This document shows, piece by piece, positions 22,009 through 31,984 of a DNA stretch of 33,052 nucleotides; the stretch's first letter is position 1; every line of letters begins with the position of its first letter. The position numbers and the translations under genes are program-made. The DNA is from a virus. The DNA lies in IMG/VR virus record IMGVR_UViG_3300035183_000599, positions 1-33,052 of that record, one strand, 5' to 3'. The notes beneath the pieces were generated by a model. It saw only the letters and a program-made list of their open reading frames with translations. It was not told the DNA's origin and ran no database searches.

Positions 22009-22214
22009 CCTATAGTGAAAGAGAAAATCTGCCTTCTTCTGCTTTTGTCTTCCATTCAGAAAGACGTTATCCAATACATGACATTGCTCATGCTCGTAAT
22101 GCTCTGGCTCGTGTAGCTGCTTTTGGTACTCCTGAAGAGAAAGCGAAAGTGAGAAGTGCAGTGTACAGGCGATTTCCTGAATTGAAAAAAACTAAACGAA
22201 TGAAGAGAGTTTAA
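21996..22214 (+). CDS. Conserved small phage protein (RYPIHDxAHARNALAR family)
   Basis: 72 aa, GAGGAGGTGG ribosome site inside the preceding gene. MAKLTYSERENLPSSAFVF...ERRYPIHDIAHARNALARVAAFGTPEEKAKVRSAVYRRFPEL is the complete signature of a small protein family that accompanies phage head genes (sometimes as a domain of larger proteins). Basic C-terminus (KKTKRMKRV). Biochemical role is not established. Its stop overlaps the portal start (TAATG). Confidence 0.9.
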   Translation: MAKLTYSERENLPSSAFVFHSERRYPIHDIAHARNALARVAAFGTPEEKAKVRSAVYRRFPELKKTKRMKRV

Positions 22215-24205
22215 TGGTTACACAAGGCGAGAAAGAACTAAAACTTATAAGCCGAATCTGGGCTGCTCAACATGATTTAGCTGTAAGATATTCGTCTTTT
22301 ACACGAGAAATTCTAAGAAATTTTAACATTGTAGCTGGTAAGGTCTACTCAGACAAGTACTTGGAAAAGCTCAAGAAAGAAGAGCGTCCAGTATTTCAAT
22401 TTAATTTAGCCAGACCAATCATTAATTCTATTGTTGGCTCATTCAAACAAAATATTCCTGGAGTCAGTATCTTACCCAGACAGCCCATTGATGAAGAAAT
22501 TGCACAACTCTTTGAACTGCTTAACGATTATATCTGCTACCAACAGAATGATTTAAAGTACGAAATAGCGGTAGCATATTTACATGCTCTTATCGGACGT
22601 GTGGGATGGATAAAACAGGAATTTATCTATGATGATAAACATCCCAATGGCTATGTGAGAATTCAACATGTAGACCCATTTACTGTCTATGCCGATATTT
22701 CAACTCAGTCAAGGAGTTTAACGAATTGTAATTATATCTGCGAGTCAATGTGGTTGAGTGTAGAAGATGTGTTGAGTACGTATGCAAATGATAATTCCAC
22801 TCTCTCAGAACAAATTCTCACGAATGCAAGAGAATTATATGGACCAAGTATGGATGAAAAGCAAAGAATGCAAACTTGGTCTGAACGCATTCAAAAGTTA
22901 AAGTCATTTGCTAAATCAGAATTGCGAGGATTTAATTCAGATATGTCTCGCAATATCTTGGATAATCAATTTACTCTTTTCAATGATGGTCTTTTACATG
23001 TCATTAACTTTTATGAAAGACGGCAAACTCATCAAATGCTTCTTGTAAAAGATAATAATGCCGTTGATATTACCGAGTTTGTGAAGGTATCAGATGATAT
23101 TAATGAACGTGATTGGTTTGATAAGGAAAAATTACAGAAGATTTTAGAGAAATATCCTCAGTCTACTACAAAAGAAAGAATTGTGTCAAAATATTGGCAA
23201 TCTACAGTTTGTCCAATACTTAATCTTGTCCTTTACGATAACGAGCAGGACATTCAATCCAATTTTAAACTTACTCCTATATTCTGTTACGATTGGAGTC
23301 CAGACTTTTTTGAGACTCGTTCCATCGTAGATGACATGAAAGACCAAATACAGAGTTTCAATGAGTTAAATAATGCTGTCCATACTATCCTTAATTCCTA
23401 TGCAAAAGGTGGATATATCGCTGAGGAACAGGCCATAAAAGGCTATGAATCGGATTGGATTGGAAACACAAAAATTGGAGGTATCAGGCGAGTTAGACCA
23501 GGCCAACTTGGACATATTCAACCCATGCTGCCTCCTCCACTGCCTGAAGGTCTGTCACGATATGCACTCAATCAGTTTGAATTTATTAAGTCTATAACAG
23601 CTTCTACAGACCCGTCAAGAGGATTTATTTCAAGTGCTGGAGATTCGGGTAAACTATTTGAAGCTCAAGTGAGACAGTCCAATCTCATGCAGGAATGGCA
23701 TAATGAAAATGCTCAATCATCGCTCAAGAAAATAGCAGAAAATAATATTGCATTTATTAAAAAATATTGGACAAGTCCTCAGGTTATTAGACTGGACAGT
23801 ACGATTTTTGAAAATGCAGCTAAGAGTTTCAATCTTCAGAAATCTCAACGTGGAGATTATTTCTGGTTGGAATTAAATAATGAAGACATTTTAAGAACTA
23901 TTGCAAGAGATTCAGTATTCGACATTCAAATCTCTACTGTGCCATTTGGAGAAATAGCTAAAAAGAATGAGTTCTCTATGTTAGTCCAAGCTAATATGTT
24001 GCTTGGAAAAATTAATCCTGCTCTTATTGATGTTACTGGTCTTGTTGAGAATCTTCCATTGAATGTAGGAAAGAAATCTCTTGTTGACCATGTTAATAAA
24101 GTCATAAATAGTACTGAACAAAATCAAAATCAGAATCAGAATGGAATAGAGAAGTTACAGAATATTTTACAATCTCTTGCTCCTCAAAATGGAGAAGTTT
24201 CTTAA
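22214..24205 (+). CDS. Portal protein, P22-like
   Basis: 663 aa. RYSSFTREILRNFNIVAGKVYSD, RPVFQFNLARPIINSIVGSFKQN...ILPRQP, AVAYLHALIGRVGWIKQEFIYDD, RIQHVDPFTVYAD and FCYDWSPDFFETRSIVDDMKDQIQSFNELNNA are the pattern of the P22-type portal family, and the length matches. It forms the 12-subunit ring at one head vertex used for packaging and ejection. A Gln/Asn-rich stretch (QNQNQNQN) lies near the end. Confidence 0.92.
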   Translation: MVTQGEKELKLISRIWAAQHDLAVRYSSFTREILRNFNIVAGKVYSDKYLEKLKKEERPVFQFNLARPIINSIVGSFKQNIPGVSILPRQPIDEEIAQLFELLNDYICYQQNDLKYEIAVAYLHALIGRVGWIKQEFIYDDKHPNGYVRIQHVDPFTVYADISTQSRSLTNCNYICESMWLSVEDVLSTYANDNSTLSEQILTNARELYGPSMDEKQRMQTWSERIQKLKSFAKSELRGFNSDMSRNILDNQFTLFNDGLLHVINFYERRQTHQMLLVKDNNAVDITEFVKVSDDINERDWFDKEKLQKILEKYPQSTTKERIVSKYWQSTVCPILNLVLYDNEQDIQSNFKLTPIFCYDWSPDFFETRSIVDDMKDQIQSFNELNNAVHTILNSYAKGGYIAEEQAIKGYESDWIGNTKIGGIRRVRPGQLGHIQPMLPPPLPEGLSRYALNQFEFIKSITASTDPSRGFISSAGDSGKLFEAQVRQSNLMQEWHNENAQSSLKKIAENNIAFIKKYWTSPQVIRLDSTIFENAAKSFNLQKSQRGDYFWLELNNEDILRTIARDSVFDIQISTVPFGEIAKKNEFSMLVQANMLLGKINPALIDVTGLVENLPLNVGKKSLVDHVNKVINSTEQNQNQNQNGIEKLQNILQSLAPQNGEVS

Positions 24206-24241
24206 TCACATCACAGCGCAAATTGAGAAAGGACGCTTGCT

Positions 24242-25402
24242 ATGACACAAATGACACAAGAAGACGAAATAGTTAATAAAATTGCAAATGATACTTTAAC
24301 AGAAGAAGATTTAAAATCTTTATCAAAACTTAATGCTGAGGATACTAATGTTGAAGAAACGGATTCTGAAGTTTCTAACGTATCCGATAAGGCTTCTGAT
24401 ACTGATAATACTTCGCAAAGTTCTGAACAAGTTTTAACTGATAAAACTCATGAACAAGTTTTAACTGATACAACTCATGACGTAATAAGCAAAATGCCGA
24501 AAGGCAAAGAGCTTGTTACTGTCGATGATGAGTTTATCGAAGCACAACCAGAAGAAGTAAAAAAATACTTATCTGGTATCAAAGGTGAAACACTGTCGTT
24601 GAATATGCTAAAAACATATGTAAATGAACAGTGGTACATCGACACAATAAAAAAACAGCAAAAACAGTCAGAAACGAAGCAGTTTGAAGTTGATGAGAAC
24701 TTTGGAGACAAAGACTTTCTCGCACTTCCTGCTGTTGAGACTGAAGTTAATTCTGCTGTTGTAAAAATCCTTAGGGAGAAATACCCTGACCTTCCTGCAA
24801 ACGCAACTCAGGAAGAGATAGACGATTTCATTAAAGACTTGCAGTTTGAGAATCCGAGAAAAGCTATCGCTTTTATTCGGGATGAAGAACAGGCGAGAGC
24901 CGATGTTCAGAAAGCAGTCGAAAAAATTGTCTATTTGCAAAATAACTGGAAAACTCTTGCAGCACAATCTATAGAAAATGCTGTAGAAAGAGTGAATAAA
25001 AAAATTCAAGATAGTTTTGGAGTGTCACTAGAAGATTTAGGAGTAAATCTCCATCTTGATGACAAACTCTATAACGAATTCTTGTATGAACGAGTACTTA
25101 TGCCTGATAAAAAGGTTAATACTCGTGTTGTTAAGAATGTTGGAGATGTTTTTGTTATTGATGAAGATGCAGCCGCAAGTGAAATTCTTAACAATATTTT
25201 AGACTTTTTAGGCAAGAAGGTGCGGTCTGGTGTGAGAACATCTGAGATTGTACCTCCTCCGAGTCCTAAGTCTTCTATTTCAGGTAAAAAGGCTGCTCAA
25301 GTTCAATCTACTGTTAAATCTATTGACGTGTCAAAATTAACACCAGACATGCCGATAGAAGAAATTGATAGAGCATTAGAAAGTTTAATTAAAGGAGTTT
25401 AA
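24242..25402 (+). CDS. Scaffolding protein
   Basis: 386 aa, AAAGGA ribosome site. Acidic and predicted helical, with no enzymatic motif. Thr/Ser/Asp/Glu-rich N-terminus containing a short duplication (EQVLTDKTH followed by EQVLTDTTH), a helical middle and a basic patch near the C-terminus (GKKVRSGVRTSEI, SISGKKAAQVQ). Location directly between portal and capsid genes is the standard place for podovirus scaffolds, which guide capsid assembly and then exit or are cleaved. Confidence 0.75.
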   Translation: MTQMTQEDEIVNKIANDTLTEEDLKSLSKLNAEDTNVEETDSEVSNVSDKASDTDNTSQSSEQVLTDKTHEQVLTDTTHDVISKMPKGKELVTVDDEFIEAQPEEVKKYLSGIKGETLSLNMLKTYVNEQWYIDTIKKQQKQSETKQFEVDENFGDKDFLALPAVETEVNSAVVKILREKYPDLPANATQEEIDDFIKDLQFENPRKAIAFIRDEEQARADVQKAVEKIVYLQNNWKTLAAQSIENAVERVNKKIQDSFGVSLEDLGVNLHLDDKLYNEFLYERVLMPDKKVNTRVVKNVGDVFVIDEDAAASEILNNILDFLGKKVRSGVRTSEIVPPPSPKSSISGKKAAQVQSTVKSIDVSKLTPDMPIEEIDRALESLIKGV

Positions 25403-25407
25403 AAACT

Positions 25408-26733
25408 ATGGCTACTTTTGCAAATAACAATCTGAGTCAACTTTATCGGCGTGGTTTAGCTGCTAAAGTCGACAAGCTCATCTGGACTAAAGGTACGTTT
25501 GCTCGCTTTGTCGGTATTATGCAAGGAGAGAAGTACCAAGCTGCTCTTCCGTTCGGAGGTGCACAACTCTTAAAGCCGTCTGGTCTTCCTTTCGATTTAC
25601 GCCGAGAGTTAGAAACTACAGGCGGGTATGAACTTGACGTTCCTGTTGCAGTTCCGATTACAGGGAAAGGTCGGGTTGGAGGTGCAACTCTCGTAGGGAA
25701 TGCAGTTAAGCGCTCTATGGCGTTTAAGAAAGTGCGCTTTAACACTGTTCGTCAGGCTATTCAGGTTCAAGACACCTGGATGAGTTCTCTTTCTCTTCAC
25801 AAACCTGAAGTTTTTGCTGAACTCGTGAATAAACAAGCAGCAGAACTTACTGACTGGTTTGGTCGAAGAATTTCGTTCATGATTGCACAGGCTATTTTAG
25901 AGTCTGCAAGTGATAACCTTACAGACCCTGTTGATGGTCTTGGTGTACCTCGCAGGAGTCACCCGAACTTCTATGTGAAGACTGGAGCGACTGATGGTGC
26001 TTATGTGAAGGCAACATTTAATGGTACATTCGATGCAACTTACGAATCGAATTGTGCTACCGCTCTTGCATCTTTAGCGACAGGTAGTGCTGGTGCATTC
26101 TCTGCTTTAGATATTCGTCAGATGATGTACTTAGCAAGTGCACACAAGATTCAAGGTTTTGAGATACTGAAAGGTTATCCTGCTATGCCGATAATCTTCA
26201 TCCATTCTGCACAGGCTCGTCAGTTAACGAACGACCCTGAGTGGATTGCTGCTCAGCGTTATGCAGGTCCTCGTGAGTATGAGAAGAACCAACTCTTCAC
26301 GAACGCAATTCAAGGTGTTCCGTTTGCTGGAGCGTATGTCGTTGTCGATGATACAATCCCCTCTGCATTAATTAGCGGAGACACGGGATATAGTTCGACC
26401 AGGGGCACTGTGAACTACGGATGCTATGCTGACTTACCGTCGAACATAGCTTCACTTGCACCTCTTAACGAGTATATGGATTATCCTCGTGATTTAGGTG
26501 CACGTAAGCCTGCTCTTCTTGTAGGTCAGGGCGCAGTAGTCGGTGCTCAAGCAGGTGCAATTAGGTTCACATCTGATGTTCAAGACCACGAAGCTGTCAA
26601 AGAAGACGGTGCAGTGCTGAACATTGGTTGGGAACGAGCAGATATTTTCAACGACCAGAATAGCGGAGGGGCTATCGGCTCGTTCAGGGAAAATAGCTCT
26701 TCGCTTGTGTATTTCACGAATAGTCCAGCTTAA
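25408..26733 (+). CDS. Major capsid protein
   Basis: 441 aa with a strong AAAGGAG site. VGGATLVGNAVKRSMAFKKVRFNTVRQAIQVQDTWMS, AAELTDWFGRRISFMIAQAIL and FIHSAQARQLTNDPEWIAAQRYAGP resemble the N4 gp56/DUF4043-type capsid proteins (HK97-like fold). Codon choice is visibly more G+C-rich and regular than in neighbouring genes, as expected for the most highly expressed protein. It lies after the scaffold and before the small head protein. Confidence 0.88.
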   Translation: MATFANNNLSQLYRRGLAAKVDKLIWTKGTFARFVGIMQGEKYQAALPFGGAQLLKPSGLPFDLRRELETTGGYELDVPVAVPITGKGRVGGATLVGNAVKRSMAFKKVRFNTVRQAIQVQDTWMSSLSLHKPEVFAELVNKQAAELTDWFGRRISFMIAQAILESASDNLTDPVDGLGVPRRSHPNFYVKTGATDGAYVKATFNGTFDATYESNCATALASLATGSAGAFSALDIRQMMYLASAHKIQGFEILKGYPAMPIIFIHSAQARQLTNDPEWIAAQRYAGPREYEKNQLFTNAIQGVPFAGAYVVVDDTIPSALISGDTGYSSTRGTVNYGCYADLPSNIASLAPLNEYMDYPRDLGARKPALLVGQGAVVGAQAGAIRFTSDVQDHEAVKEDGAVLNIGWERADIFNDQNSGGAIGSFRENSSSLVYFTNSPA

Positions 26734-26756
26734 TTTTTAGAAGAGGAGAAAAACTT

Positions 26757-27047
26757 ATGAGTCTCACGAAAAACTTAATGAACATGCAGATTGCTTACGG
26801 TCCTAACTTTGAAGACCGATTCAATCTTCAAGGTTCAGGTTCTATTACTCGTAACGTTGTTGTGTTCAGCGGTAATGGTGCATATCGTGCCGTTGCTTTC
26901 ACACAAGGCGTTACCAATGCCCAACTTCTTGCTTTAAACAACTTACCTGTCGGCTCTGTCGTCTTTGATACGAGCGGATTTGTTTATGTGCATAATTCCC
27001 CGACAACGTGGAATTATGTCTCAGGGTCAGTTGTAACTGTATCGTAA
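26757..27047 (+). CDS. Small head protein (possible decoration protein)
   Basis: 96 aa, AGAGGAG ribosome site. Gly/Asn/Val/Ser-rich beta-type sequence (GSGSITRNVVVFSGNGAYRAVAF, VGSVVFDTSGFVYVHNSPTTW). It shares the capsid gene's G+C-richer codon use and is followed by a terminator, so it is probably made in large amounts with the capsid protein. A decoration or head-fibre-type protein fits, but no family is recognised. Confidence 0.65.
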   Translation: MSLTKNLMNMQIAYGPNFEDRFNLQGSGSITRNVVVFSGNGAYRAVAFTQGVTNAQLLALNNLPVGSVVFDTSGFVYVHNSPTTWNYVSGSVVTVS

Positions 27048-27056
27048 TCACTATAG

Positions 27057-27103
27057 AGGTGTAGCTGCTCTCATTTTCGTGGGAGCACTACACCTTTACT
27101 TTT
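27057..27103 (+). terminator. Long-stem terminator after the capsid genes
   Basis: AGGTGTAG...CTACACCT outer stem and TGCTC/GAGCA inner pairing around a TTTTCG loop, ending in TTACTTTT. Probably partial, letting capsid messages outnumber downstream tail messages. Confidence 0.85.
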
Positions 27104-27115
27104 ACAGGAGTACAT

Positions 27116-27691
27116 GTGGAAGCAGGATATGTTATAGAACGAGTCCGTAAAACATTAAATGAAGTTGATACTAATACATATTCAGATGAATATATTGTTA
27201 ATATTGTTAATGAAGTACAGGACTCAATCTTTCGTAAAATAAAACCAGATTTTCAATTCACTATCGACTTAGATGGAAGTGAATTTTATTATTTTCCAAA
27301 CCCTTCAGTATTCCAACTTGATGGAATAATAACTTCATGGAAGGGTGAAATTATTTTTGTTCCTCCGTCTCGTTGGAATGAAATTCAGTCTATTCAGTCT
27401 GGACAATTTCCTTCTTTTGCGATGGTCTTTGAGGGCAAAATATATCTTTATCCAGTATCTTCAAGCGGTTCTATAACATTTTTTGGAAAGCAGATTGGAC
27501 TGATGACCAAAATGGAGAAAGATACATTCACTACTGTACCTGCTCAGTATGATAAAGCTCTTATTTATGGTACATTAGCAGAATTTAACGCTCAGTATTT
27601 GCCTTTATTTGAGCAAATATTGGAAAAGACATATATAGAATCCGCACCATCTGTAGGGTCAAATATTTTACATCCCACGTATTCATTTTAA
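27116..27691 (+). CDS. Head-tail connector/adaptor-like protein 1
   Basis: 191 aa from GTG at 27116, chosen because AGGAG lies five bases upstream; the overlapping ATG at 27114 opens only seven codons. YVIERVRKTLNEVDTNTYSDEYIVNIVNEVQDSIFRKI is the helical N-terminus typical of connector proteins and parallels the start of the 28352 protein (VR...EVDTN...D..I...IN). A beta-rich middle (FVPPSRWNEIQ..., KIYLYPVSSSGSITFFG) follows. Expected to extend the portal for tail attachment. Confidence 0.65.
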   Translation: MEAGYVIERVRKTLNEVDTNTYSDEYIVNIVNEVQDSIFRKIKPDFQFTIDLDGSEFYYFPNPSVFQLDGIITSWKGEIIFVPPSRWNEIQSIQSGQFPSFAMVFEGKIYLYPVSSSGSITFFGKQIGLMTKMEKDTFTTVPAQYDKALIYGTLAEFNAQYLPLFEQILEKTYIESAPSVGSNILHPTYSF

Positions 27692-27696
27692 TATTT

Positions 27697-28347
27697 ATGG
27701 CAACTCCAAAATTTGACAGGATAATCACTGAATTTTCTCTTAAAATATCAGACCCAGCAACATTTGTTTCTGGTGTACTACAGAATGGTAATGTCCTGAC
27801 TGCAAGTGAAAAAGTGCATTACGTGAATAGAGCACTGTTTAAGCTGTTTGAGACTGTTGTTGCACAGAATAAAGATAAAAATGCAATTGCAGCAATATTT
27901 CCAGAACTCATTGCTAACGCAACAAATGTTTCATTTACTCCAGGAGCAGCATATGGATTGGGAAATGGTCTGACATATGTTGTTTCTTCTCCTTATTTAG
28001 ACTTCTCTAATATTGTCCTTAATGCTTATGCTCATTTCTCTATCCCATCAAGAATGACTGTTCTTAGTCCTGAAATGCTCTCCATTGTTGCAAGTGGAAT
28101 TAATACAGGATATATACCTTCTGTAGAAAATACTTTTCTTATTCCTAATGGAAGGATACTCTATGCCTATCCATCAGGTTTTGGTACACAAATTAGTTTT
28201 CAGTATATCAAACTTCCTTTGAATAATTTAACTGGAGGACTATTAACACAAAATGGCTCTGTGGATAGTCCTTTTTCTGATGCATGGACTTCTACATTAG
28301 CCGATATAGCAGCACAAATTTATTATCAAGACTCACAATTAGGGTAA
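27697..28347 (+). CDS. Head-tail connector/adaptor-like protein 2
   Basis: 216 aa; no clear ribosome site, start six bases after the previous stop, so coupling is likely. The N-terminal VHYVNRALFKLFETVVAQ helix, a central beta region (YLDFSNIVLNAYAHFSIPSRMTVLSPEMLS, NTFLIPNGRILYAYPSGFGTQISFQYIKLP) and a final helical segment (DAWTSTLADIAAQIYYQDSQ) echo the other two connector-type proteins. The call is by architecture and position. Confidence 0.6.
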   Translation: MATPKFDRIITEFSLKISDPATFVSGVLQNGNVLTASEKVHYVNRALFKLFETVVAQNKDKNAIAAIFPELIANATNVSFTPGAAYGLGNGLTYVVSSPYLDFSNIVLNAYAHFSIPSRMTVLSPEMLSIVASGINTGYIPSVENTFLIPNGRILYAYPSGFGTQISFQYIKLPLNNLTGGLLTQNGSVDSPFSDAWTSTLADIAAQIYYQDSQLG

Positions 28348-28351
28348 CAAT

Positions 28352-29032
28352 ATGCCAGCACTTTCCACTATTCAAGCAAAATCAGTTCTTTCCATTGTTC
28401 GTAACATTGCGAAAGAAGTTGATACAAATATTGTTAATGATTCTATTCTCATTGATTTTATCAATCTTTCTGTGTCTTCAGTAGCAGAGATGTTGAATGG
28501 AGCAGCTTTACCTGATTACTGGAGTGAGACTAATCTCGTTATAGCACAGAGAACAGATGGATTATATTTTGCCACACTTCCTCCTGACATAGATAGACTT
28601 ATTGAAGTTCGATGTGCTAATCCAGCAGTTAGTTTGAGTAAGGCAAGTGAAAGTCAATTTCGCTTGTATACTCTGTCTTCTATGACTTCATGGCAAAATT
28701 CTGTTGTTTGGATGCAGGCAGGAAGAAGTGTTCTTTTCTATAACGGAGCAAATGTTAGTCCTGGAGATTGGATAAACAATATGAGTTCAAGTTATTATAG
28801 AATTCCAACTCCTGTAACAAGTGGAAATAGCTATTTAGATATTCATAATAAATATATTCCACTTGTCATTGATTTAACAAAATCGTATGTCTACGAAGCC
28901 ACGTCTAAACCTGTTCCGCAAAGTATTACAGATAATATTCTTAATGCTACTGCTGCAATTCGTCAGTATGCATTAGACAAGGCTTCACTTATTCAAGCAA
29001 AAAGTAAACGAACAGAATCTACACCTGTCTAA
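28352..29032 (+). CDS. Head-tail connector/adaptor-like protein 3
   Basis: 226 aa; a weak AGGGTAA site within the end of the previous gene. SVLSIVRNIAKEVDTNIVNDSILIDFINLSVSSVAEML parallels the first connector. Beta-rich middle with LPPDIDRLIEVRCANP and SVVWMQAGRSVLFYNGANV, then a C-terminal helix (KYIPLVIDLTKSYVYEA, DNILNATAAIRQYALDKASL). Its stop overlaps the next start (TAATG). Confidence 0.6.
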   Translation: MPALSTIQAKSVLSIVRNIAKEVDTNIVNDSILIDFINLSVSSVAEMLNGAALPDYWSETNLVIAQRTDGLYFATLPPDIDRLIEVRCANPAVSLSKASESQFRLYTLSSMTSWQNSVVWMQAGRSVLFYNGANVSPGDWINNMSSSYYRIPTPVTSGNSYLDIHNKYIPLVIDLTKSYVYEATSKPVPQSITDNILNATAAIRQYALDKASLIQAKSKRTESTPV

Positions 29033-31836
29033 TGCCTCAGAAAGAACAGTTACAAATTCTTAATTTTGAGGGTATTTCTGTATCTCAACGTATTCCGAAT
29101 ATCAATTCCTGTCAAGATTCATTGAATTTTGATGTTCGGAGTGTTTCAGGTGATTTACGAACGATAAAAAATGATACATTAGAAATACCTGCTCCTACGA
29201 ATATCAGTAGAAATAAACTTACTGGTATAGTCTATAATCATTACACAGTCTTTAGTGTAGATTCACGAGATGTTCATGTTTTAATAGGGTCTGCTACATT
29301 AAATCCTGAAACACCATATACGTTAAGCCCTCCAAGTCCTATCACTGTCCCTGTTGTCTTAGTCTATCCGTATTATAACCCAAATACCAATACATGGGTA
29401 AATGGATGGAGAAATTTAGCAGAATGTTATCTCACACGTATTAGACAGTCTTCGACAAATGAATTTATTTATTTAGATACAAATGATGCATTTTTTGCAA
29501 CAGATGAAATAAGAACATGGACATTACAAAATATTAGTTCAGGGTCTGTAGCACCACAATTTATTGTTGATGGCTTTTCTGTTTCAGGGAGTGTTCTTTA
29601 TTCAGCAGGAAAGAGTAAACAAAATATTGGAGATACTGTTCTCATACAGAGAAGTTATATACCATTTGAAAATCTTATAGAGAATGCTAAAGCAGACAAG
29701 AACGATATAACAACACATGCAGTTCTTGATTCTCTTCGTATTGGATTCGGTTCAAAAAATAAAAGAAAAGCATTAGCAATAAATTTTGTTAATGATTTTC
29801 TTGATATTTATAATTTTGATTTATATACCTATACACAGACTCAACTTGAACGGAGAGCAAGAAGGCGTGGATTATATCTTAATGTCTATAATGTTCCAGC
29901 AATTGGTAAGCTCGGACTTAATGTTTTTTCATCAGGCGGTCAGCTTGCAACAGGTTCATACAATGTGAGTCTTTATGGATTACTTGATGGATTTCAGCCT
30001 ATCCATATCTCTGATTCTTCCTTTTATGCTCAGACTCCAACTACAATGGTAGATTTTTATCCTACTCTTACGTTGAGTACGATAAATCCAAGACTGACTG
30101 ACCTGTATGTGTTCATGACCAAACCAAACCAGACTGTATTTTATCTTAATGCAACCTATAATGTACGCTCTTTAACATATAATACAGGCAGTGTTTTCAA
30201 AGTTAATGATAAAGGAGAATTTGTACCCAGATTCTCTATGGAGCCTGGACAAAACGGCATTGAATTCAATACACTGAATAATGCCGCTGTCCCTTCATAT
30301 CTCATTGCAAATGAAGCAAATGCTATAACAGGATTTAAGTCCAGTTTTCAAGATGTTTTTCCTGTTATCAGTCAGAACGTTACTGTACAGAATGGACTTT
30401 ATGCATTAAAAAGTCCAATTGATGTGATGTTTACGAATAATATTTTGTGGAGGTCTGGGAAATGGTTTACAGTAAATTGTTATGTAAAAATTGTTAGTAA
30501 TACGTATCCTAATAATAACACCATAACTGTTCTTACGTTTCATTCTCCATCTCATGATTCACAACAAGTATTTTCTACTTCTTACGCTAATTCAGATGGT
30601 TGGGTCAATATCAATTTCTCTTTTCAAGCAACACATGACTTTGATGCAGTAGTTATTCAACATAGAGGGATTGGAGGGACTAATGAAGAACTTTATGTTG
30701 ATAATTTCTCATTTTCGGAAATTAATCAACCTGCTGTTTTAGAAGTAAATCAAATTTCTGAATTAATTTCATTTTTGGGATATAATCCTTTTAATCCTCT
30801 CGTTGATAGCTGGGAAAAAGGATTGATTATAAATGGGAGAACGTATGCACTAAACACAAGAGTTCAAGATGAAGTACTCAAGAACAAAATCATTCTCTCT
30901 CCAGTATCGTCAGGAGCTGGTGCATTTCTTTATGATATTCTTTCTGTAGAGAATTTTATTGATGCAGAAACATTTGATGGTAATGATACTATTACTATAC
31001 ATCCTACTCCAACAAACGATTTATTTTTATTCAGAAGAAACAGTATAGACCTTGTAAACATTAACACAGGAGTCTCGTATAATATCCGTACTGGAGATGG
31101 TATAATCAGTAAGCATTCTGTTTCAAGTATTGATGATACAGTATTTTTCACAGGATTTTATGATGTTTATGCAATTCAAAATGGAAATATTGTTAATATT
31201 TCTGAGAACTCCATACGAAAACAATATAGAGAACTCCCTCTTGATGTAAAAAAACGTATTATTGCTATAACAGAACCGAACACGAAATCCTATAGATTTT
31301 CTTATGATAATACTTCATTTCTATTTACCAATAAAGGTTGGTTTCGTGAAGACCTGATTCAATCCCCTATCATGTTCTCAAGAAATTCAAGTGGGTCTTT
31401 GCTCTATACGATAAGCAATGGTTCAATTTATAGCATGAGAACATCAGATACATTTAAATCAACATTTCTATGGCGTTCGATTGTTATAGATTCTCGTTTG
31501 ATGAGTATCCCTTATAATTCACTCTTTAAAGTGATTAGCCATAACGTTCATTATAATGCTAACACTCCATTTTTGCTTAATTTTTATAATAGTGATATTT
31601 CTACTGTAAATCCTGTAAAATCATGGACTTTACCGAGTGGAAGTGGAGACTATACTGTCAGACATGGATTGGACAATACTTTAAGACGATATTTTATTGA
31701 GGTAAAGAACGTTTCAGGAAGTGTTGTAAGTTCAGATGTAAGCATACACAAAATTTCAACTCGGTACAGTTATATTCCAACAGGACTCAGAAATAATATT
31801 CCTTTACGTGGGTTTGAAACACCAATAGAAGAATAA
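29032..31836 (+). CDS. Large tail hub/nozzle protein
   Basis: 934 aa. The opening (LQILNFEGISVSQRIPNI..., CQDSLNFDVRSVSGDLRTIKND) resembles the start of podovirus tail stabilisation or tubular proteins (P22 gp10/T7 gp12 role), where the first residues list 'nFd.r..G.Lr...g'. The rest is long, beta-rich and Ser/Asn/Thr-rich, much longer than P22 gp10 (about 470 aa). A segment VNCYVKIVSNTYPNNNTITV...HRGIGGTNEELYVDNFSFSEI looks like a carbohydrate-binding jelly-roll insertion. It follows the connectors and precedes fibre genes. Confidence 0.7.
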   Translation: MPQKEQLQILNFEGISVSQRIPNINSCQDSLNFDVRSVSGDLRTIKNDTLEIPAPTNISRNKLTGIVYNHYTVFSVDSRDVHVLIGSATLNPETPYTLSPPSPITVPVVLVYPYYNPNTNTWVNGWRNLAECYLTRIRQSSTNEFIYLDTNDAFFATDEIRTWTLQNISSGSVAPQFIVDGFSVSGSVLYSAGKSKQNIGDTVLIQRSYIPFENLIENAKADKNDITTHAVLDSLRIGFGSKNKRKALAINFVNDFLDIYNFDLYTYTQTQLERRARRRGLYLNVYNVPAIGKLGLNVFSSGGQLATGSYNVSLYGLLDGFQPIHISDSSFYAQTPTTMVDFYPTLTLSTINPRLTDLYVFMTKPNQTVFYLNATYNVRSLTYNTGSVFKVNDKGEFVPRFSMEPGQNGIEFNTLNNAAVPSYLIANEANAITGFKSSFQDVFPVISQNVTVQNGLYALKSPIDVMFTNNILWRSGKWFTVNCYVKIVSNTYPNNNTITVLTFHSPSHDSQQVFSTSYANSDGWVNINFSFQATHDFDAVVIQHRGIGGTNEELYVDNFSFSEINQPAVLEVNQISELISFLGYNPFNPLVDSWEKGLIINGRTYALNTRVQDEVLKNKIILSPVSSGAGAFLYDILSVENFIDAETFDGNDTITIHPTPTNDLFLFRRNSIDLVNINTGVSYNIRTGDGIISKHSVSSIDDTVFFTGFYDVYAIQNGNIVNISENSIRKQYRELPLDVKKRIIAITEPNTKSYRFSYDNTSFLFTNKGWFREDLIQSPIMFSRNSSGSLLYTISNGSIYSMRTSDTFKSTFLWRSIVIDSRLMSIPYNSLFKVISHNVHYNANTPFLLNFYNSDISTVNPVKSWTLPSGSGDYTVRHGLDNTLRRYFIEVKNVSGSVVSSDVSIHKISTRYSYIPTGLRNNIPLRGFETPIEE

Positions 31837-31840
31837 ATTT

Positions 31841-31984
31841 ATGGCATCAATAAAACGAATAACGACATCAATAAAAACTCTTGAAGATGCTGAAAGAGAG
31901 TTTGCAAATATTATAAAACAAGTTGAAGTTATTCTCACACAATTGGAGAAGAAAATAAATGAAACAAGAATATCCAACTCCTAG
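31841..31984 (+). CDS. Small 47-aa coiled-coil protein
   Basis: MASIKRITTSIKTLEDAERE continues as a heptad-patterned helix (FANIIKQVEVILTQLEKKI) and ends RISNS. It begins four bases after the tail hub stop and overlaps the next gene by 26 bases in another frame. No standard ribosome site, so coupled translation is assumed. Possibly a small structural or chaperone protein for the tail tip; no family recognised. Confidence 0.6.
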   Translation: MASIKRITTSIKTLEDAEREFANIIKQVEVILTQLEKKINETRISNS